DNA from: Cephalotus follicularis
Taxonomy: Eukaryota > Streptophyta > Magnoliopsida > Oxalidales > Cephalotaceae
Reading direction: 5' to 3'
NCBI GenBank assembly: GCA_001972305.1
Contig: BDDD01000919.1
Coordinates: 503,442 to 567,441 of the forward strand
DNA length: 64,000 nucleotides
Positions 22,126 to 34,187 of the stretch are shown here, piece by piece. The notes below the pieces were generated by a model that was not told the origin of the DNA, did no database searches, and saw only the letters and a list, made by a program, of their open reading frames with translations. Each line of letters starts with the position of its first letter. The first letter of the stretch is position 1. The translations under genes were made by a program, and so were the position numbers.

Positions 22126-25100
22126 CTAGGATGAAAACAACTGGGGGTATTTAGCTTGCATATCATCTTCTCTTTCCCACGTAGCTTCTTCCACTCCGTG
22201 GTATTGCCGTAACACCTTTACTAACGGAATGGTCTTGCTCCTTAGCTGTTTAATTCGACGGTCGAGAATCCGGATAGGTATTTCTTCGAAACTCAAATCC
22301 GTTCTCAACTCCAGTGGCTCCCATTGTAAAACGTGAGAAGGATCGGGATGGTACTTCCGCAGCATCGAAACATGAAATACATTGTGCACATCCGACAGGC
22401 TGGGTGGTAAGGCAAGTCGATAAGCAACAGCGCCCACTCTCTCAAGGATCTCAAAAGGTCCTATAAACCGAGGGGTCAACTTTCCTTTCTTGCCGAACCT
22501 CATAATTCCTTTAGTCGGAGAGACTTTAAGGAATACATGATCGCCCACAGCGAACTCCAACTCTCGCCTGCGGTGGTCTGTATAACTTTTCTGTCGGCTT
22601 TGTGCTGTGCGAAGCCTTTCCCGGATAACTTTTGCCTTCTCAACTGTGTCTTGCACAATCTTAGGTCCCACAAGACTCTGTTCTCCCACTTCGAACCAAC
22701 AGATTGGGGTTCTGCACTTCCTTCCATAAAGAGCCTCGAACGGCCCCATACCAATACTGGCGTGAAAACTGTTGTTATACGAGAACTCTACCAGCGGTAG
22801 ATGGTCTTTCCAGCTACCTCCCCAATCCAAAACGCATGCTCGTAGCATGTCTTCCAGAGTCTGAATGGTTCTCTCAGACTGTCCATCAGTCTGCGGATTA
22901 ATCCGTCGCCTTGTACAGAGAAATCCGTCTTTAAACCTCCGTCTTCGCTCAAAGCTAGTTTGAGAAGATCACCATCGTGGCTTTGAGCTTCACAGATTCG
23001 ATCCATTAGCCATGGACGTGTCTGAATATGAGCAATAGTTAGGCAAGCTAATCGACGACTAAGGGCGTCTGCTACAACATTAGCCTTGCCTGGATGGTAC
23101 TGTATTTCACAATTGTAATCATTAAGCAACTCCATCCATCTGCGTTGTCTCATATTCAGATCCTTCTGTGAAAACAGGTATTTAAGGCTCCTGTGATCAG
23201 TATATACCTCGAACTTGGTACCATATAGATAATGCCTCCATTTGCATAGAGCGAATACTATCGCGGCTAACTCAAGATCATGAGTGGGATAATTTTCTTC
23301 ATGGGGCTTTAGCTTCCATGAGGCGTATGCGATCACTCTTCCATTCGGCATAAGGACACAACCCAGGCCACTGCCTGATGCGTCACTGTATACCACAAAG
23401 CCTTCGTTGCCTTCTGGTAAGGCTAGGACTGGCGCAGTAGTCAGGCGATGCTTTAATTCTTGGAAACTCCGTTCACAAGCATCATCCCAGACAAAAGCTA
23501 CATTTTTCTGCGTCAATCTAGTCAGAGGTGTTGCTATTTTTGAAAAGCCTTCTACAAACCGGCGGTAGTATCCTGCCAAGCCGAGAAAGCTCCGGACTTT
23601 CGTCACATTCGTTGGTCGTCTCCAGCTCTTTACGACTTCTATCTTTGTAGGATCTACTGACAATCCTGCGCTGGATATAACATGACCAAGGAATGTTACC
23701 TCTGATAACCAGAATTCACATTTACTAAACTTGGCATATAACTGATGGTCTCTGAGAGTCTGTAATGCCAAATGTAGGTGTTCACCATGTTCTTCCATAG
23801 ACTTTGAGTATATTAAAATGTCATCTATGAACACCACTATGAATCGGTCAACATATGGATTGAATATCTTATTCATTAAGCTCATAAATGCTGCAGGGGC
23901 ATTAGTCACCCCAAAAGGCATTACTACGAATTCATAGTGTCCATATCGTGACCTGAAAGCAGTCTTGGGAATATGTTCCGCTCTAACTCGGAGCTGGTGA
24001 TATCCTGATCTCAGATCCAACTTAGAAAAAACTGAAGATCCCTTAAGTTGATCGAACAGATCGTCGATATGTGGTAGTGGATATTTGTTCTTGACCGTCA
24101 CTTTGTTTAACTGCCGGTAATCGTTACACATTCTCAGGGATCCATCCTTCTTTTTAACAAACAAGACCAGTGCTCCCCATGGGGACACACTGGGTCTGAT
24201 GAAACCTTTGTCCAACAACTCCTGTAATTGCACTTTCAATTCCTTTAACTCAGGAGGGGCCATTCGGTAAGGAGCTGTTGATATCGGAGTTGTTCCTGGC
24301 AAAAGATCTATAGCAAACTCCACATCTCTCTCAGGAGGTAAGGACGTCAGCTCTTCCGGAAACACATCCGGGTATTCACAAACCACAGTAACATCCTCCA
24401 ACTTCGGTACCCACTTACTATCGTCCGTTACATGTGCCAGATAAGCAACACATCCCTGTCTCAAGAGTCTGTCAGCCTGAATAGCAGATATCATAGTAAC
24501 TGGCTGATGCTCTAACGTCCCGATAAATTGGAACGGAGACTGTCCTGGCAAATTGAAGGTTACAACCTTCCCGTTGTAATCCACATAAGCATTGTATACT
24601 GACAGCCAATCCATACCGAGGATTAAATCAAGTTTGCCCATCGGCAGTACTATAAGGTCTGCCGGAAGAACATGTCCAGAAATCTCAATGGCACAAGATC
24701 TACACACCCATCGAGAGGTAACCGGCTTTCCTACTGGTGTGCTGACTTCTATCACAAAAGGTAAAGGCTCAGGCTCCACATTCATACGTCTTACAAAATG
24801 AGAAGCAACATATGAATGGGACGAGCCTGGGTCAATCAAAGTCCGTGCCAAAAGCTGAAATACATGAACCATACCTCCAATCACTGAGGGTGATCCAGCT
24901 GCAGCTCGCCGATCCATAGCATAAACTCTTCCTTGCACCGTAGGTGCAGATCCCATCGGCTGTTTACCATGATCTCCACGTGAACTAGTGTTAGGGCGGC
25001 CCTGCTGGAAACTTCCTTGTGGTCGGTTCGAACCTTGTCCTGTTTGTCCTCCTGTGCTGAACTGATTCTGTGGACACTGTGTAGATATATGATATGAGGC

Positions 25101-26342
25101 TCCACAAGTCCAACACCTACCATCTTTCCACCAGCAATCCTCAGAAGCATGGTTGGTACGTCCACAATGCATACAGGGTTCAACAGACACCTGTTCATCA
25201 TCGGCAGGCCTAGAGGAACCTCCTTGCGAAGCTGTCCTTCGCTGTCGCCTCCGTCGTGCATCGCGACCGAGTCTTCTCTGTTGAGAACCACGAGATTGTC
25301 TTCCCAACCTCGAAGGTCCTGCGGGACTACCAATACTGCGAGGAGATTCTCCCTGCCTAGGACTGCTGTGATATCCCGACCTTCGGGATTTATTACTACT
25401 ACCAGAACCTTTTCCCGACTGATCACCAGAAGGGGCAGGTCTTCGCTGGCCTGTTTGGATTTCTAAACTCTGAAACCGCTGAGCCAAGGCTTCTACTTCA
25501 CGTGCCCTATTAGATAACTCAAAGAAAGATCGCAGATGTAGGGGCACTAACTTTTCTTGAATATCAGGTCGAAGTCCTGCAAGGAACTTCTTAGACTTTC
25601 GCGACTCGGTATTCACCATATACGGGGCTATCCTTGATAATTCGATGAATTTGGCCTCATACTGGGTCACAAACATATCTCCCTGTGTCAGCCCCAGGAA
25701 TTCAGTTTCTCTCTTGTCAATTTCTACCTCAGGATAAAATCGGTCATTGAACTCTGATTTAAAAGTATCCCAAGAATAGGTCGTTCCAGATATCTCCCAC
25801 TGGGATTCAATCATTTTCCACCAGTGTTCAGCTTCACCTTGTAGCATATATGTTGCGAACACAACCTTCTGAGAATCAGAACAGTCCATGACTCGAAAGA
25901 TCTTATCCATTTGCATTAACCACCTCTCCGCCGATACACCGTCAGGATCTCCCGTGAAGGCTGGAGGGTTTAACTTCAGAAATCCGATCAGAGGGTTCTC
26001 TCATCACGAAGGTTGGTCGACCGATCTCCTTGCAGCTACAGCTCGCCTAGTTGGTCGAGCGGCTGATGTCTGTTCAGAAGACTCTGCTGCACGTCTAGCT
26101 GGTACAGCAGCAGGTGGTTCATCCTCATCCGGTTGTCCTTGAAGAAATTCATGGATTTGGTTTATCATAGCGCGCATTCTCCTCATGAATCCTCTTCGTT
26201 CCTCTCTGGCAGGAGCAGCAGGTTGTACTTCTTGAGGTGCATTAACTTCCCCTTGTTCTTCGGCACCTCTATTTGAACGGGTACGCCTATTTGACAGCCC
26301 AGACCTTTCTCCTCGTACGCTTCTACTTCGTCGTCCTTCCAT
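22126..26342 (-). pseudogene. Tekay-like gag-pol with frameshift and integrase deletion
   Basis: Gag starts at 26342. A frameshift near 25990 separates its first 112 residues from the main frame (25916-22788). In order: Gag core (EAEHWWKM), two zinc knuckles ([14 protein letters not shown] and [14 protein letters not shown]), protease [14 protein letters not shown] with [13 protein letters not shown] and [11 protein letters not shown], and RNase H ([34 protein letters not shown]). At about 22912, RNase-H-proximal sequence (VQGDGLIRR) joins directly to integrase [11 protein letters not shown] in another frame. The integrase zinc finger and both catalytic Asp residues are therefore gone, a loss of roughly 0.8-1 kb by comparison with the family. 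22848-22126 keeps the integrase C-terminus and an intact chromodomain-like end ([14 protein letters not shown]). Confidence 0.9.
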
Positions 26343-26452
26343 TCTGGTTCACATAAAAGAACGGGTCATTATCCACACATATACCTTAATTCCACTTTGC
26401 CATGGGTCCTATCTTGGCATATCCAGAATAGTACGGCTCTAATACCAAAAAC

Positions 26453-29253
26453 TGTCACGCCCCGAACCGTGGGATGGGCCCCATGACTCGACACGTGGAA
26501 ATCCGTACAATCAATATCAATAATTTCCATAAAAAGAAAATTAAAACGTATAAATAAATCATAACCATAAACATTTATTTAATGTGTGGATTACAGACCC
26601 AGTTCGAATCATATAAATTACATACTGCTATGAACCAGAATAAAATAAATACATAATTTATTCCTGCAACTTGTCCATGAAAGCGTACTGTCGAGGAGGA
26701 GCTTACTCAATAATCTTTGTCTTTAGCGCTGCTGCGACGTGCCTCCACTACCCGTACCTGTACCTGTACCTGGCCCATTCAAAGGAATGGGTCAGCAACC
26801 CTGAGGGTTGTGTAGGTCAACCAATATACGGGCACATACCAGAGGAACAAACAATACAAGCAGAAGAGATACAAATATTATAATAAATATGCATGCCTAC
26901 ATGAATGCAGATCATAATCCATAGCATAATCATCATCATCCTTTGTCCTCGGACTGCTCTACTCAAACCATACATAGCAATCATATCATAGAGGAGTCTA
27001 GTCAGGTCATCCTATGGTCTGGTCAGTATACATGGTTCACCTTTAGGTTCACCAGCCCGCGGAATTCTCCTCCAGGTTCACCTGCTGAGCGGAATTCACC
27101 CCCTTAGGTTCACCTGCTCGGCGGTTCACCCTTTGGATCACCAGCTTTGGCGGAATTCACCTTTAGGTTCATTATTGGCGGTTCGCCCGAGGATCACCTG
27201 CCTCGCGGAATTCACCCCCTTAGGTTCACCTGCTCGGCGGAATTCTCCCCAGTTGGGCTCACCTGCCTAGGGTCATTTAACTAAGACTTTTCCTTTACAT
27301 ATTATTTCCTAATTCCATTTCCTTCCTTAACTTATTTCCCTTTTCTTTTCTTTGGCTTCCTTAAGCCATTTCTTAAGTCAGACCAGGGCTCACCATTGTG
27401 CAGAGCACTTCCCTTGCACAAGGTTCGCTTAGCACGTGTCTGGCGCATGCATAGTTATATCCTTTGCTTAATCCTTGTACTGCCCGGCCACATATGCATA
27501 TAGCTACATATTCATTTCATTAATTTACAAGTGCATGCAGGGGTGGTCATTATCACAGTGTATTGGCCAGGGATGCATGCTAAGGACGTGTACGATCATT
27601 TGCCCTGTAATACTCTCTTATAACCCGTGCACACGTGTTGCCCATACTCTTCTCTTCTTATTGGCAGTGGACATGGCAGCGGAGAGCTCGTTGTGTCACT
27701 TGCTCGGGCGAATGTAGGAGCGCTCGGCGCAGTCGTGTGGCGCGCATGGGGAGCACAGGGCAACGTGGACGCTCACCCCCCGGCAGAGTGGACGCTCGTC
27801 CCCTGGCAGCATGGTGCGCTCGTCCCCCTGGCAGCATGGTGCGCTCGTCCCCCTGGCAACATGGTGCGCTCGTCCTGGCAGTGAGGACGCTCGCCCCTGG
27901 CGCTCAGCTCGGGTGTCTTCCCCTGGCCGCTTGGACGCTCGGCCATGGCGTCTTCCCCCGGCCGCTTGGAGCGCTCGGCCATGGCGTCTTCCCCCGGCAG
28001 TTGGAGCGCACGGCCATGGCATCTTCCCCCGGCAGTTGGAGCGCACGGCCATGGCATCTCTTCCCTGGCAGTTGGAGCGCATGGCCATGGCTCACAGGCG
28101 CACCGCCTGGCCTTGAAGCACTCGGACATGGCTCACAGGCACACTGCCCGGCACTTATGGCATCTCTCCCTCCCCCTTGAAGTTGATGCGCTAGCTTAGC
28201 ATCAATGCAGAGGTGTGGCGCTGCATTCTTAGATGCATGCACAGTGCTCGCTAGTGACGGGGAGGAGTTCGGTGCTGCCGGCGAGAAGCTCAGCGCTCTG
28301 CCATGCTCGGTCGCATGGGCAGAGGAGCTTACCTCTAGCTCACCAAGGACGTCCATGGCGTCCTTGTGCGTTAAGCACTGTTTGTGCGGTCACGGCTTTG
28401 CATAAACAGAAGGCATCACGTGGGTAGGGAAAGTGGATACTCACTTGCTGTTCACGTGCACTGTTTTTGGCGCCATCATGTATAACCTCCTACTTTGCAT
28501 GTTTAATATACATATATATATATATTTTATACAGACATTAATAACATATATACAAACAACAAACATTGGTCACAAACAGCAATCAAGCAGAAAGGCATAC
28601 ACACAATTTACTGGTAGGCACTCGAATATGGAGTAACCTACCTGGAAGGTGGTTGAAAACGGAGATGCTTTCTCCAATTTCTGGCTTTCCTCAAAGCTGG
28701 GGACTGCTACGCTTCTTGCCAATTCTTCTTCCTTATGCTCCTCATGCCCCCAGGGAAATGGGTATTTATAGGGGTGATGTGCAGAGGACATGGGGCTTAC
28801 TTGAACAGCACCCAATTTGTCTTCTACCTCACACCCCCTTTCTCTCCCGAATTCTCTGGAATCAAAAGTGAAGAAGATGGCTCTCCCCAAAAGTGTTCTT
28901 ACTAGGTCCCATCCATCATTTATAATAAACTTAGGAAAGCTCTAGAATTCTTGAGAGAATTCTCACGTGCGGAGTCATCCTTGGGCTTGGGCCATGCTTA
29001 ATCCACTTTGCCCAAAATACACTCTCCTCAATAGGGCCCAAAAATCTAATTATACCAATAGATCCGGCCCAAGGTGAATAGCATAATTCCTTTAACCCAT
29101 ATTTACAAATTATATTATCTTAAGGCCCAAAATCATCATTTATTTTCCATTCAGACCCAATTAAATACATCATAAATTTCGGGTCCAGCCCAAAAGTGGA
29201 AAAATAGTTACAAAGCCCATTAATAATATTTTATAATATTTAGGGCTCTTACA
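26453..29253 (-). repeat. 5' LTR of Tekay-like element, 2801 bp
   Basis: It is the same sequence as 19256-22088 with scattered single-base changes. It has one fewer 34-bp unit in the GC-rich array and a slightly different TA-repeat length near 28510. The TATA box on the minus strand is at 28763-28771. The PBS is immediately below 26453. Confidence 0.9.
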
Positions 29254-29258
29254 TATGC

Positions 29259-30851
29259 AGTTAGCTATAGCTGTCTATGGATTAGACTAATAAATAAGCA
29301 GCTATATACAAGAGTTAATCAATTAGTAAAAGCCCTTAAGGCTGGTAACTTTCTAATAAAAAAGAATAATAGAACGGAGTTCAAGGTCTAGCATACATGA
29401 CTATAAGTCACAAAGGTCACTATAATATGTTCAAACAATCAATTAATCAATCAATCAATCGATTTGTCAGTACAATCAGTCTGTTTAGAAAACGGTTTAG
29501 TTTGGTTCAATCAATGTAGAAAACAACTCAGCATTAAATGAAGATCGATTTATGATCAATTCGGGTTGAAAACGGTGTTAAAACAGTGCACATGGGCCTT
29601 GGAAAGGTCCGATGATATGTCCAATGGAAAACGTCCCGTTAAAGTCATGAAACAGGCTTCACAAAAAGAAACAAGGGAATAGCGTCAATGCTTTCATAGA
29701 AAGCGTCGATGCTTTTCCATCGGTCCCTTCTAGTCTATGAGAAGTACAAAGAAGCATCGATGCTTTTAGGAGAAAGCATAGACGTCTTTCTATTAACTCG
29801 ACTCCTAGTGGTTTTATTTAGTATAAGCATCGATGCTTTCAAGGGGAGGGCATCAATGCTTTTCCAGAAGTCGTCAATGCTCAAACAATAAGCATCGATA
29901 CATTTTGGTAGTTTGTTTTTAAGGAGATTAAGGATGGAAGGCGACGACGCACATGGTAAAGATGTCGACACAATTCTATAAGCAATTGTGTTGATGCTTT
30001 TTCCAACACATCGACGTGATTTGATGGGATTAAACCCAGAAACGCAATGCACAGTAATTGCGTCGATGCTTTTGGGAAAGCGACGACGCAGTTATGTTGG
30101 AATAAACCCAAAATTTTGAAAATAAGTCTAGTTTAAAATAGTGTAAACAGTTGGGTAATTTTAAAAATATCTTCTTAACACTTCTAAACCAGTTTTAGGC
30201 CATTGAATCCATAAATTCAATTTTTAGGTCTAATTTTTTTTTAAAACCAATATCATTTCAATTCAGTTTCAATCAATTCAATTTGTTTAAATCATTCAAT
30301 TTACGTACTAACAGTTGTATAAAGCATGTAAACCATGTATTTGCATTTGAGGTAGAGAATATCTACCAAGTTAGTATTTGAAACTTGAACTTTGGAAGTC
30401 AGAAAAATGAGGAGAAACTCAAGTTTCTTTGGTTCTAGTAAGCTTCAATCGATTGTGAGGACGATAAATCGGTAGTTAAACTTCAACAGGTCTTCCTCCT
30501 TTGACCAATGGTACAATCGGTAGTGTAGAGAAAGAAGGAATATAGGGTTTTGTGTTTTTTTAAAAGGTTGATATCGTGAAAGAGTGAGAAAATGAGAGAG
30601 AAGATAGTTTTGTTAAGATATTTGTGAGTTTATATAGGGAGGTGGTGAGTGGATGTGAATATGTGAGCCCCCACTCATCGAAAGTCAATAAGAACACCCA
30701 ATTCAAATATTAAAACATCTAAGCAATCACGTAAATATATCAATGAGTATAAAATACTCCAGTCCAGTCCAATCAATTACAGTATCAGTAAAGTAATAAA
30801 CGCGAATGTTAAAATGCAGTAAAATAGACTTATTAGGTTTGGGACCTTATA
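29259..30851 (-). repeat. Remainder of old chromovirus LTR with GCATCGATGC array
   Basis: This is the continuation of the LTR that starts at 18592. Between 29682 and 30090 there are about a dozen units related to the palindrome GCATCGATGC, often followed by TTTT: GCGTCAATGC, GCGTCGATGC, GCATCGATGC (twice exact), GCATCAATGC and others. The array is 0.5-0.95 kb downstream of the minus-strand TATA at 30629-30637, so it would lie in the transcribed leader. Confidence 0.7.
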
Positions 30852-31690
30852 TTATCCCCTTCTTAAAGAAATCTATTCCCTAGATTCATGTATCGGTAAA
30901 CAAGCAAGGGTGTTTCTCCCTTATATCATCCTCTCGCTCTAAGGTACACTCCTCTATACCATAGTGCTACCATAGAACCTTAACCAAAGAAATGGTCTCG
31001 GTCCTTAGTACTCGGTCCTCTCTGTCAATAATCTACATCGATGTCTCCTCATAACCAAGTTTAGTCCCAAATGCATAGGTCAGTAGTCAATCACATGTCA
31101 AGGATCTCGATGATACCTCATTAACTGAGAAACATGAAACACATCATGAACTCCTGATAGTGTGTTGGAGGCAAAGCAATTTTGTGAGCAAGTTGGCCGA
31201 TCCTTTCCAAAATCTCCAATTGTCCAATGAAACGAGGTGAAAGCTTCCATTTCTTCCCGAATCTCATAACTCCCTTCGTTGATAACACTTTGAGGAAAAC
31301 TTGATTACCAACAAGGAAATCCAGTCCTCTTCAATAAACATCGGCATAACTCTTCTGGCGACTCTAAGCTATCAAAAGTCTGTCCTTGATTAGTTTCACC
31401 TTCTTAGAGGTGATATCTACAATCTTTGTCCTCAATATACTCCTCTTGCCGACCTGATCCTAACAAATAAGCGATCGACATCTCCTACCGTACAAAACTT
31501 CAAACGGAGCAATCTGGATGCTCATGTGAAAGCTATTATTATAGAAAAACTCAATCAACGGTAGATGTTCATCTCATTTACCTCTGAAGTCAATATCACA
31601 TGCCAAGATTATATTTCCAATGTTTGTATAGTCCTTTCGGACTAACTATCTGACTGTGGATGAATGGGGAATAACACGTTAGACATACCA
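30852..31690 (-). pseudogene. Decayed chromovirus integrase C-terminus and chromodomain
   Basis: There is no long ORF, but the nucleotide order follows 22089-22900 of the Tekay-like element. Next to the LTR come a polypurine tract, the chromodomain region, the integrase C-terminal region and a HPQSDS-stop-SERT remnant of [11 protein letters not shown] near 31650. Many stops and indels show it is much older than the element nested in its LTR. It breaks off near 31690. Confidence 0.65.
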
Positions 31691-32029
31691 GAGTTGGATA
31701 GACGTAAAAAATCCAATTTATACATTATAATTAGGAAAGTTGGGGGATATTACGCATGATATGTGGCAGCATCTGCTCAACTTCACCAAAGTTATTTGGT
31801 AACCATTTAATAAGAGTAAAATATAATTTAGTCCCTGATATTTGGTGTCATAGACACATTTGTCCCTCTATTATGGCAAATGTACTTTTAGTCCCTAAAT
31901 ATGAGCAGTAATCGGACACATTATTCCTTCCATTAGTTAATCGTTAACAATTTCGTTAGGATATAAGACAAATTGTCTCTGGCGTTTGATATGTAGAGAC
32001 TAGGATCCGGTAATCCCCTTTTTTTACAT
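31691..32029. repeat. Short dispersed repeat relic (TTTAGTCCCT family)
   Basis: 31805-31930 contains TATAATTTAGTCCCTGATATTTGG and TAAATATGAGCA. Related sequence occurs at 35750-35935, partly in direct and partly in inverted orientation. This resembles common small plant repeats with TTTAGTCCC ends. The rest is unassigned. Confidence 0.4.
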
Positions 32030-32282
32030 TTAGCATTCACGTTTAAGTTATTGTACTGATTTTATGCCTTAATTTGCATAATTACTGATTGAGCTAATTG
32101 AGGTATTTTATTACCCATATATGTGTTAAAGGTGAGTATGTTACTGATTTTGTTAAATGCATTGGGTTTTATGCAGACTTATTGTGAATGGGCTCTACCA
32201 TATTCTCTCACACACACATATATATTTATCTCTCTCTCATGGGCCTCACACACATCTACCCTATAAAAACCCACACACCACA

Positions 32283-32320
<38 letters not shown>

Positions 32321-32465
32321 GGCTCCCTTTCTTTTTTACTCATTCTCACATTTTCCCTTAACTCCTTATTTATTTGTTCTTGTGTGGTTGTTTATGTTCA
32401 TTGCTTAAATTGTAATTTCCGCATACAAAGTTATTAGTTAAAGGTTTCCATACTTTTCCAACAAG

Positions 32466-32476
32466 TGGTATCAGAG
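32466..32476 (+). promoter_or_regulatory. Primer-binding site, initiator-Met tRNA type
   Basis: TGGTATCAGAG starts two bases after the LTR end at 32463. It is the standard plant copia primer site. Confidence 0.8.
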
Positions 32477-32516
32477 AGGGTTTTTATCGGTAATCTTAAT
32501 TGAGATAAATTGATCC

Positions 32517-33530
32517 ATGGCAACCATTTCATGTTTTAATAATAATAAGTCTATTAGCATGCCACCATTTTTTGATGGAAATGATTATAGTCAATGGAAA
32601 ATTAAAATGTCCACTTTTATCCAATCCCTTGATTATGATCTTTGGGATATGATTGTTTTTGGTCTAGAATTGCCTAAAGAATATATCTCTAAACCTAGAA
32701 TTAAATACAATGAAAAGGAAAAAGAAATGTTAAAACTAAATGCAAAGGCCAAACATATTATTTTTTGTGCTTTAAGTTCTAACGAATTTGATCGTATTTC
32801 TTCTTGTGAATTGGCAAAGGAGATATGGGATAAGTTGGAAGATTTTCATGAAGAAAAGAACATTGAAGGAGTAACTTCATGTCTCATGGCTTTGGAAGAT
32901 GACACAAGTGAAGATGCAAGTGAAAATGAGGTAAATTTTACATTTGATGAATTGCAAAATGCATATGAAAACTTGTTTAAAGAATATGAATGTATTTGCT
33001 TAAAGAATAAGTCTCTAAAGAAAAATGTCATTTCTTTGTCTAACGAATTAGAGACTTCAAAGAATGAGAATAGCAAATACTTGAAGGAAATTGAATCTCT
33101 AAAGGATAAAAATTGCTTCTATATGAATGAGATTGATATTTTAAATGTTTCTTCAAAATTATCAATTGATTCATTGGAAGAAAATGAAAAGCTAAAAATT
33201 GAAATTGATGCTTTGAAGAAGACATTTTCTAAATTTTCTAATAGTAGTAACAAGTTGGATAATTTGTTAGGTTTACAAAGATGTGTGTTTGACAAAGTCG
33301 GTCTCGGCTATGATGAAATGAAAAATGTCAAACACTTTAAAAATTTCTTTGTCAAGAAAAATGAGCCTCAATCTTGTTGCAATTATTGTGGTAGAATAGG
33401 ACACATATCTACTTCTTGCATTTTTAGGAAAAATCTTTGTTTTGGTAAAACTAGAAAGATTTGGGTTCCAAAGGGAACTTTTGTGACTAACTTGAAAGGA
33501 CCCAAGTTCAAATGGGTACCAAAAACTTGA
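32517..33530 (+). CDS. Copia Gag protein, internally deleted, no pol
   Basis: The open frame has 337 residues. It starts 41 bases after the PBS. Residues 18-60 have the copia Gag N-terminal pattern (PPFFDGNDYSQWKIKM, DYDLWDMIV). Around 85-110 is the UBN2-type region (AKEIWDKLE). Compared with 49216-50100, the next part, including a first zinc knuckle, is missing in frame, and the protein passes straight to NEVNFTFDELQNAYE and a long coiled coil. A zinc knuckle CNYCGRIGHISTSC lies near residues 288-301. The ORF ends KFKWVPKT-stop, where autonomous relatives continue into protease and integrase. It could still make a nucleic-acid-binding capsid-like protein. Confidence 0.8.
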   Translation: MATISCFNNNKSISMPPFFDGNDYSQWKIKMSTFIQSLDYDLWDMIVFGLELPKEYISKPRIKYNEKEKEMLKLNAKAKHIIFCALSSNEFDRISSCELAKEIWDKLEDFHEEKNIEGVTSCLMALEDDTSEDASENEVNFTFDELQNAYENLFKEYECICLKNKSLKKNVISLSNELETSKNENSKYLKEIESLKDKNCFYMNEIDILNVSSKLSIDSLEENEKLKIEIDALKKTFSKFSNSSNKLDNLLGLQRCVFDKVGLGYDEMKNVKHFKNFFVKKNEPQSCCNYCGRIGHISTSCIFRKNLCFGKTRKIWVPKGTFVTNLKGPKFKWVPKT

Positions 33531-34077
33531 ACTTTGTTTTGTAGGTGTACTTGAAGTCAAGCTCAATATGATCAAGTACATAACTTGAGGAGAAAGCTCT
33601 TATTGAGGGGGAGGTATTGATACAATGTTGGTAATAATATTGCCTCTTTCAATATTTTATTTAGTATCTTTTTTTATCCAACAAATTGGTATATCTCAAA
33701 TTTTGATATTTTAACTTTAAAAGGTTTTTATTTCAATTGGTATTCTTTTTTTCTTCAAATTGGTATCCCTTTACAAATTGTTTACTTGGTGTAAATTCTT
33801 TGACAATCTTTTTGATGCTAACAAAAAGGGGGAGAATGCTTTATGATTAAGAAAAAAAAATTGATAGCATTTGCTTAGGGGGAGCTTATGAAAATATGCT
33901 ATAAATGAAGAATGTGGTAATGAGGAGTTTAAGGGTAAAGAAAAGATTATTTACATATATCTCCATTTTTGAAAAATGAATTTTAGAAGTCATATCAAGG
34001 GGGAGATTATTTAGAATTTTTAAGTTGGTATCTAAAGAAACCCTTGTCTTGGTATCAAAAGAAAAATTCTTTTTGTT
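33531..34077 (+). repeat. 3' region with repeated polypurine tracts
   Basis: Four GGGGGAG-type tracts occur: GAGGGGGAGG (about 33608), AAAAAGGGGGAGAATG (about 33826), TTAGGGGGAGC (about 33876) and CAAGGGGGAGATT (about 33999). The same order is seen in the related element at 50250-50721, where the last tract directly precedes the LTR. Here the LTR after the last tract is deleted. Confidence 0.7.
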
Positions 34078-34187
34078 TCCCTTAACTCCTTATTTATTTG
34101 TTCTTGTGTGGTTGTTTATGTTCATTGCTTAAATTGTAATTTCCGCATACAAAGTTATTAGTTAAAGGTTGCCATACTTTTCCAACA

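Larger units (their letters stand above)
19256..29253 (-). mobile_element. Tekay-like Ty3/gypsy chromovirus with integrase deletion
   Basis: LTRs 19256-22088 and 26453-29253 are flanked by TATGC at 19251-19255 and 29254-29258, a perfect 5-bp target duplication. The PBS next to the right LTR reads TGGTATTAGAGCC on the minus strand (initiator-Met type, one mismatch in the usual TGGTATCAGAGC). A polypurine tract (aaggaggggagga, minus) abuts the left LTR at about 22089-22101. The element is 10 kb, with long LTRs of 2.8 kb. The chromodomain at the end of pol and the single RNase H identify a chromovirus. Loss of the integrase core makes it non-autonomous, yet the LTRs are very similar by eye, so it is young. 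Confidence 0.9.
18592..30851 (-). mobile_element. 3' LTR of an old chromovirus, split by a nested element
   Basis: The LTR begins TGTAACACCCCG at 18592, is interrupted at 19256-29253 by a Tekay-like element, resumes at 29259 and ends GACCTTATA at 30851. A polypurine-like strand (ttatccccttctt on the plus strand) and decayed integrase/chromodomain sequence follow. That order is the 3' end of a minus-oriented chromovirus. Without the insert the LTR is about 2.25 kb. A TATA box on the minus strand at 30629-30637 (CTATATAAA) sets transcription towards lower coordinates. Confidence 0.75.
32030..34187 (+). mobile_element. Gag-only Ty1/copia element (TR-GAG-like), 3' LTR mostly lost
   Basis: The LTR ends TTTTCCAACA at 32463 and is followed by PBS TGGTATCAGAG (32466-32476). 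A single Gag-type ORF (32517-33530) follows, then a 3' region with repeated polypurine tracts, then only the last 110 bases of the 3' LTR (34078-34187, matching 32354-32463). No protease, integrase or RT is present. The left LTR has a TATA-like box (CCTATAAAAACCC, about 32262) and a CT microsatellite (about 32288-32320) before the shared end. Its outer start is not resolved. Confidence 0.7.
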
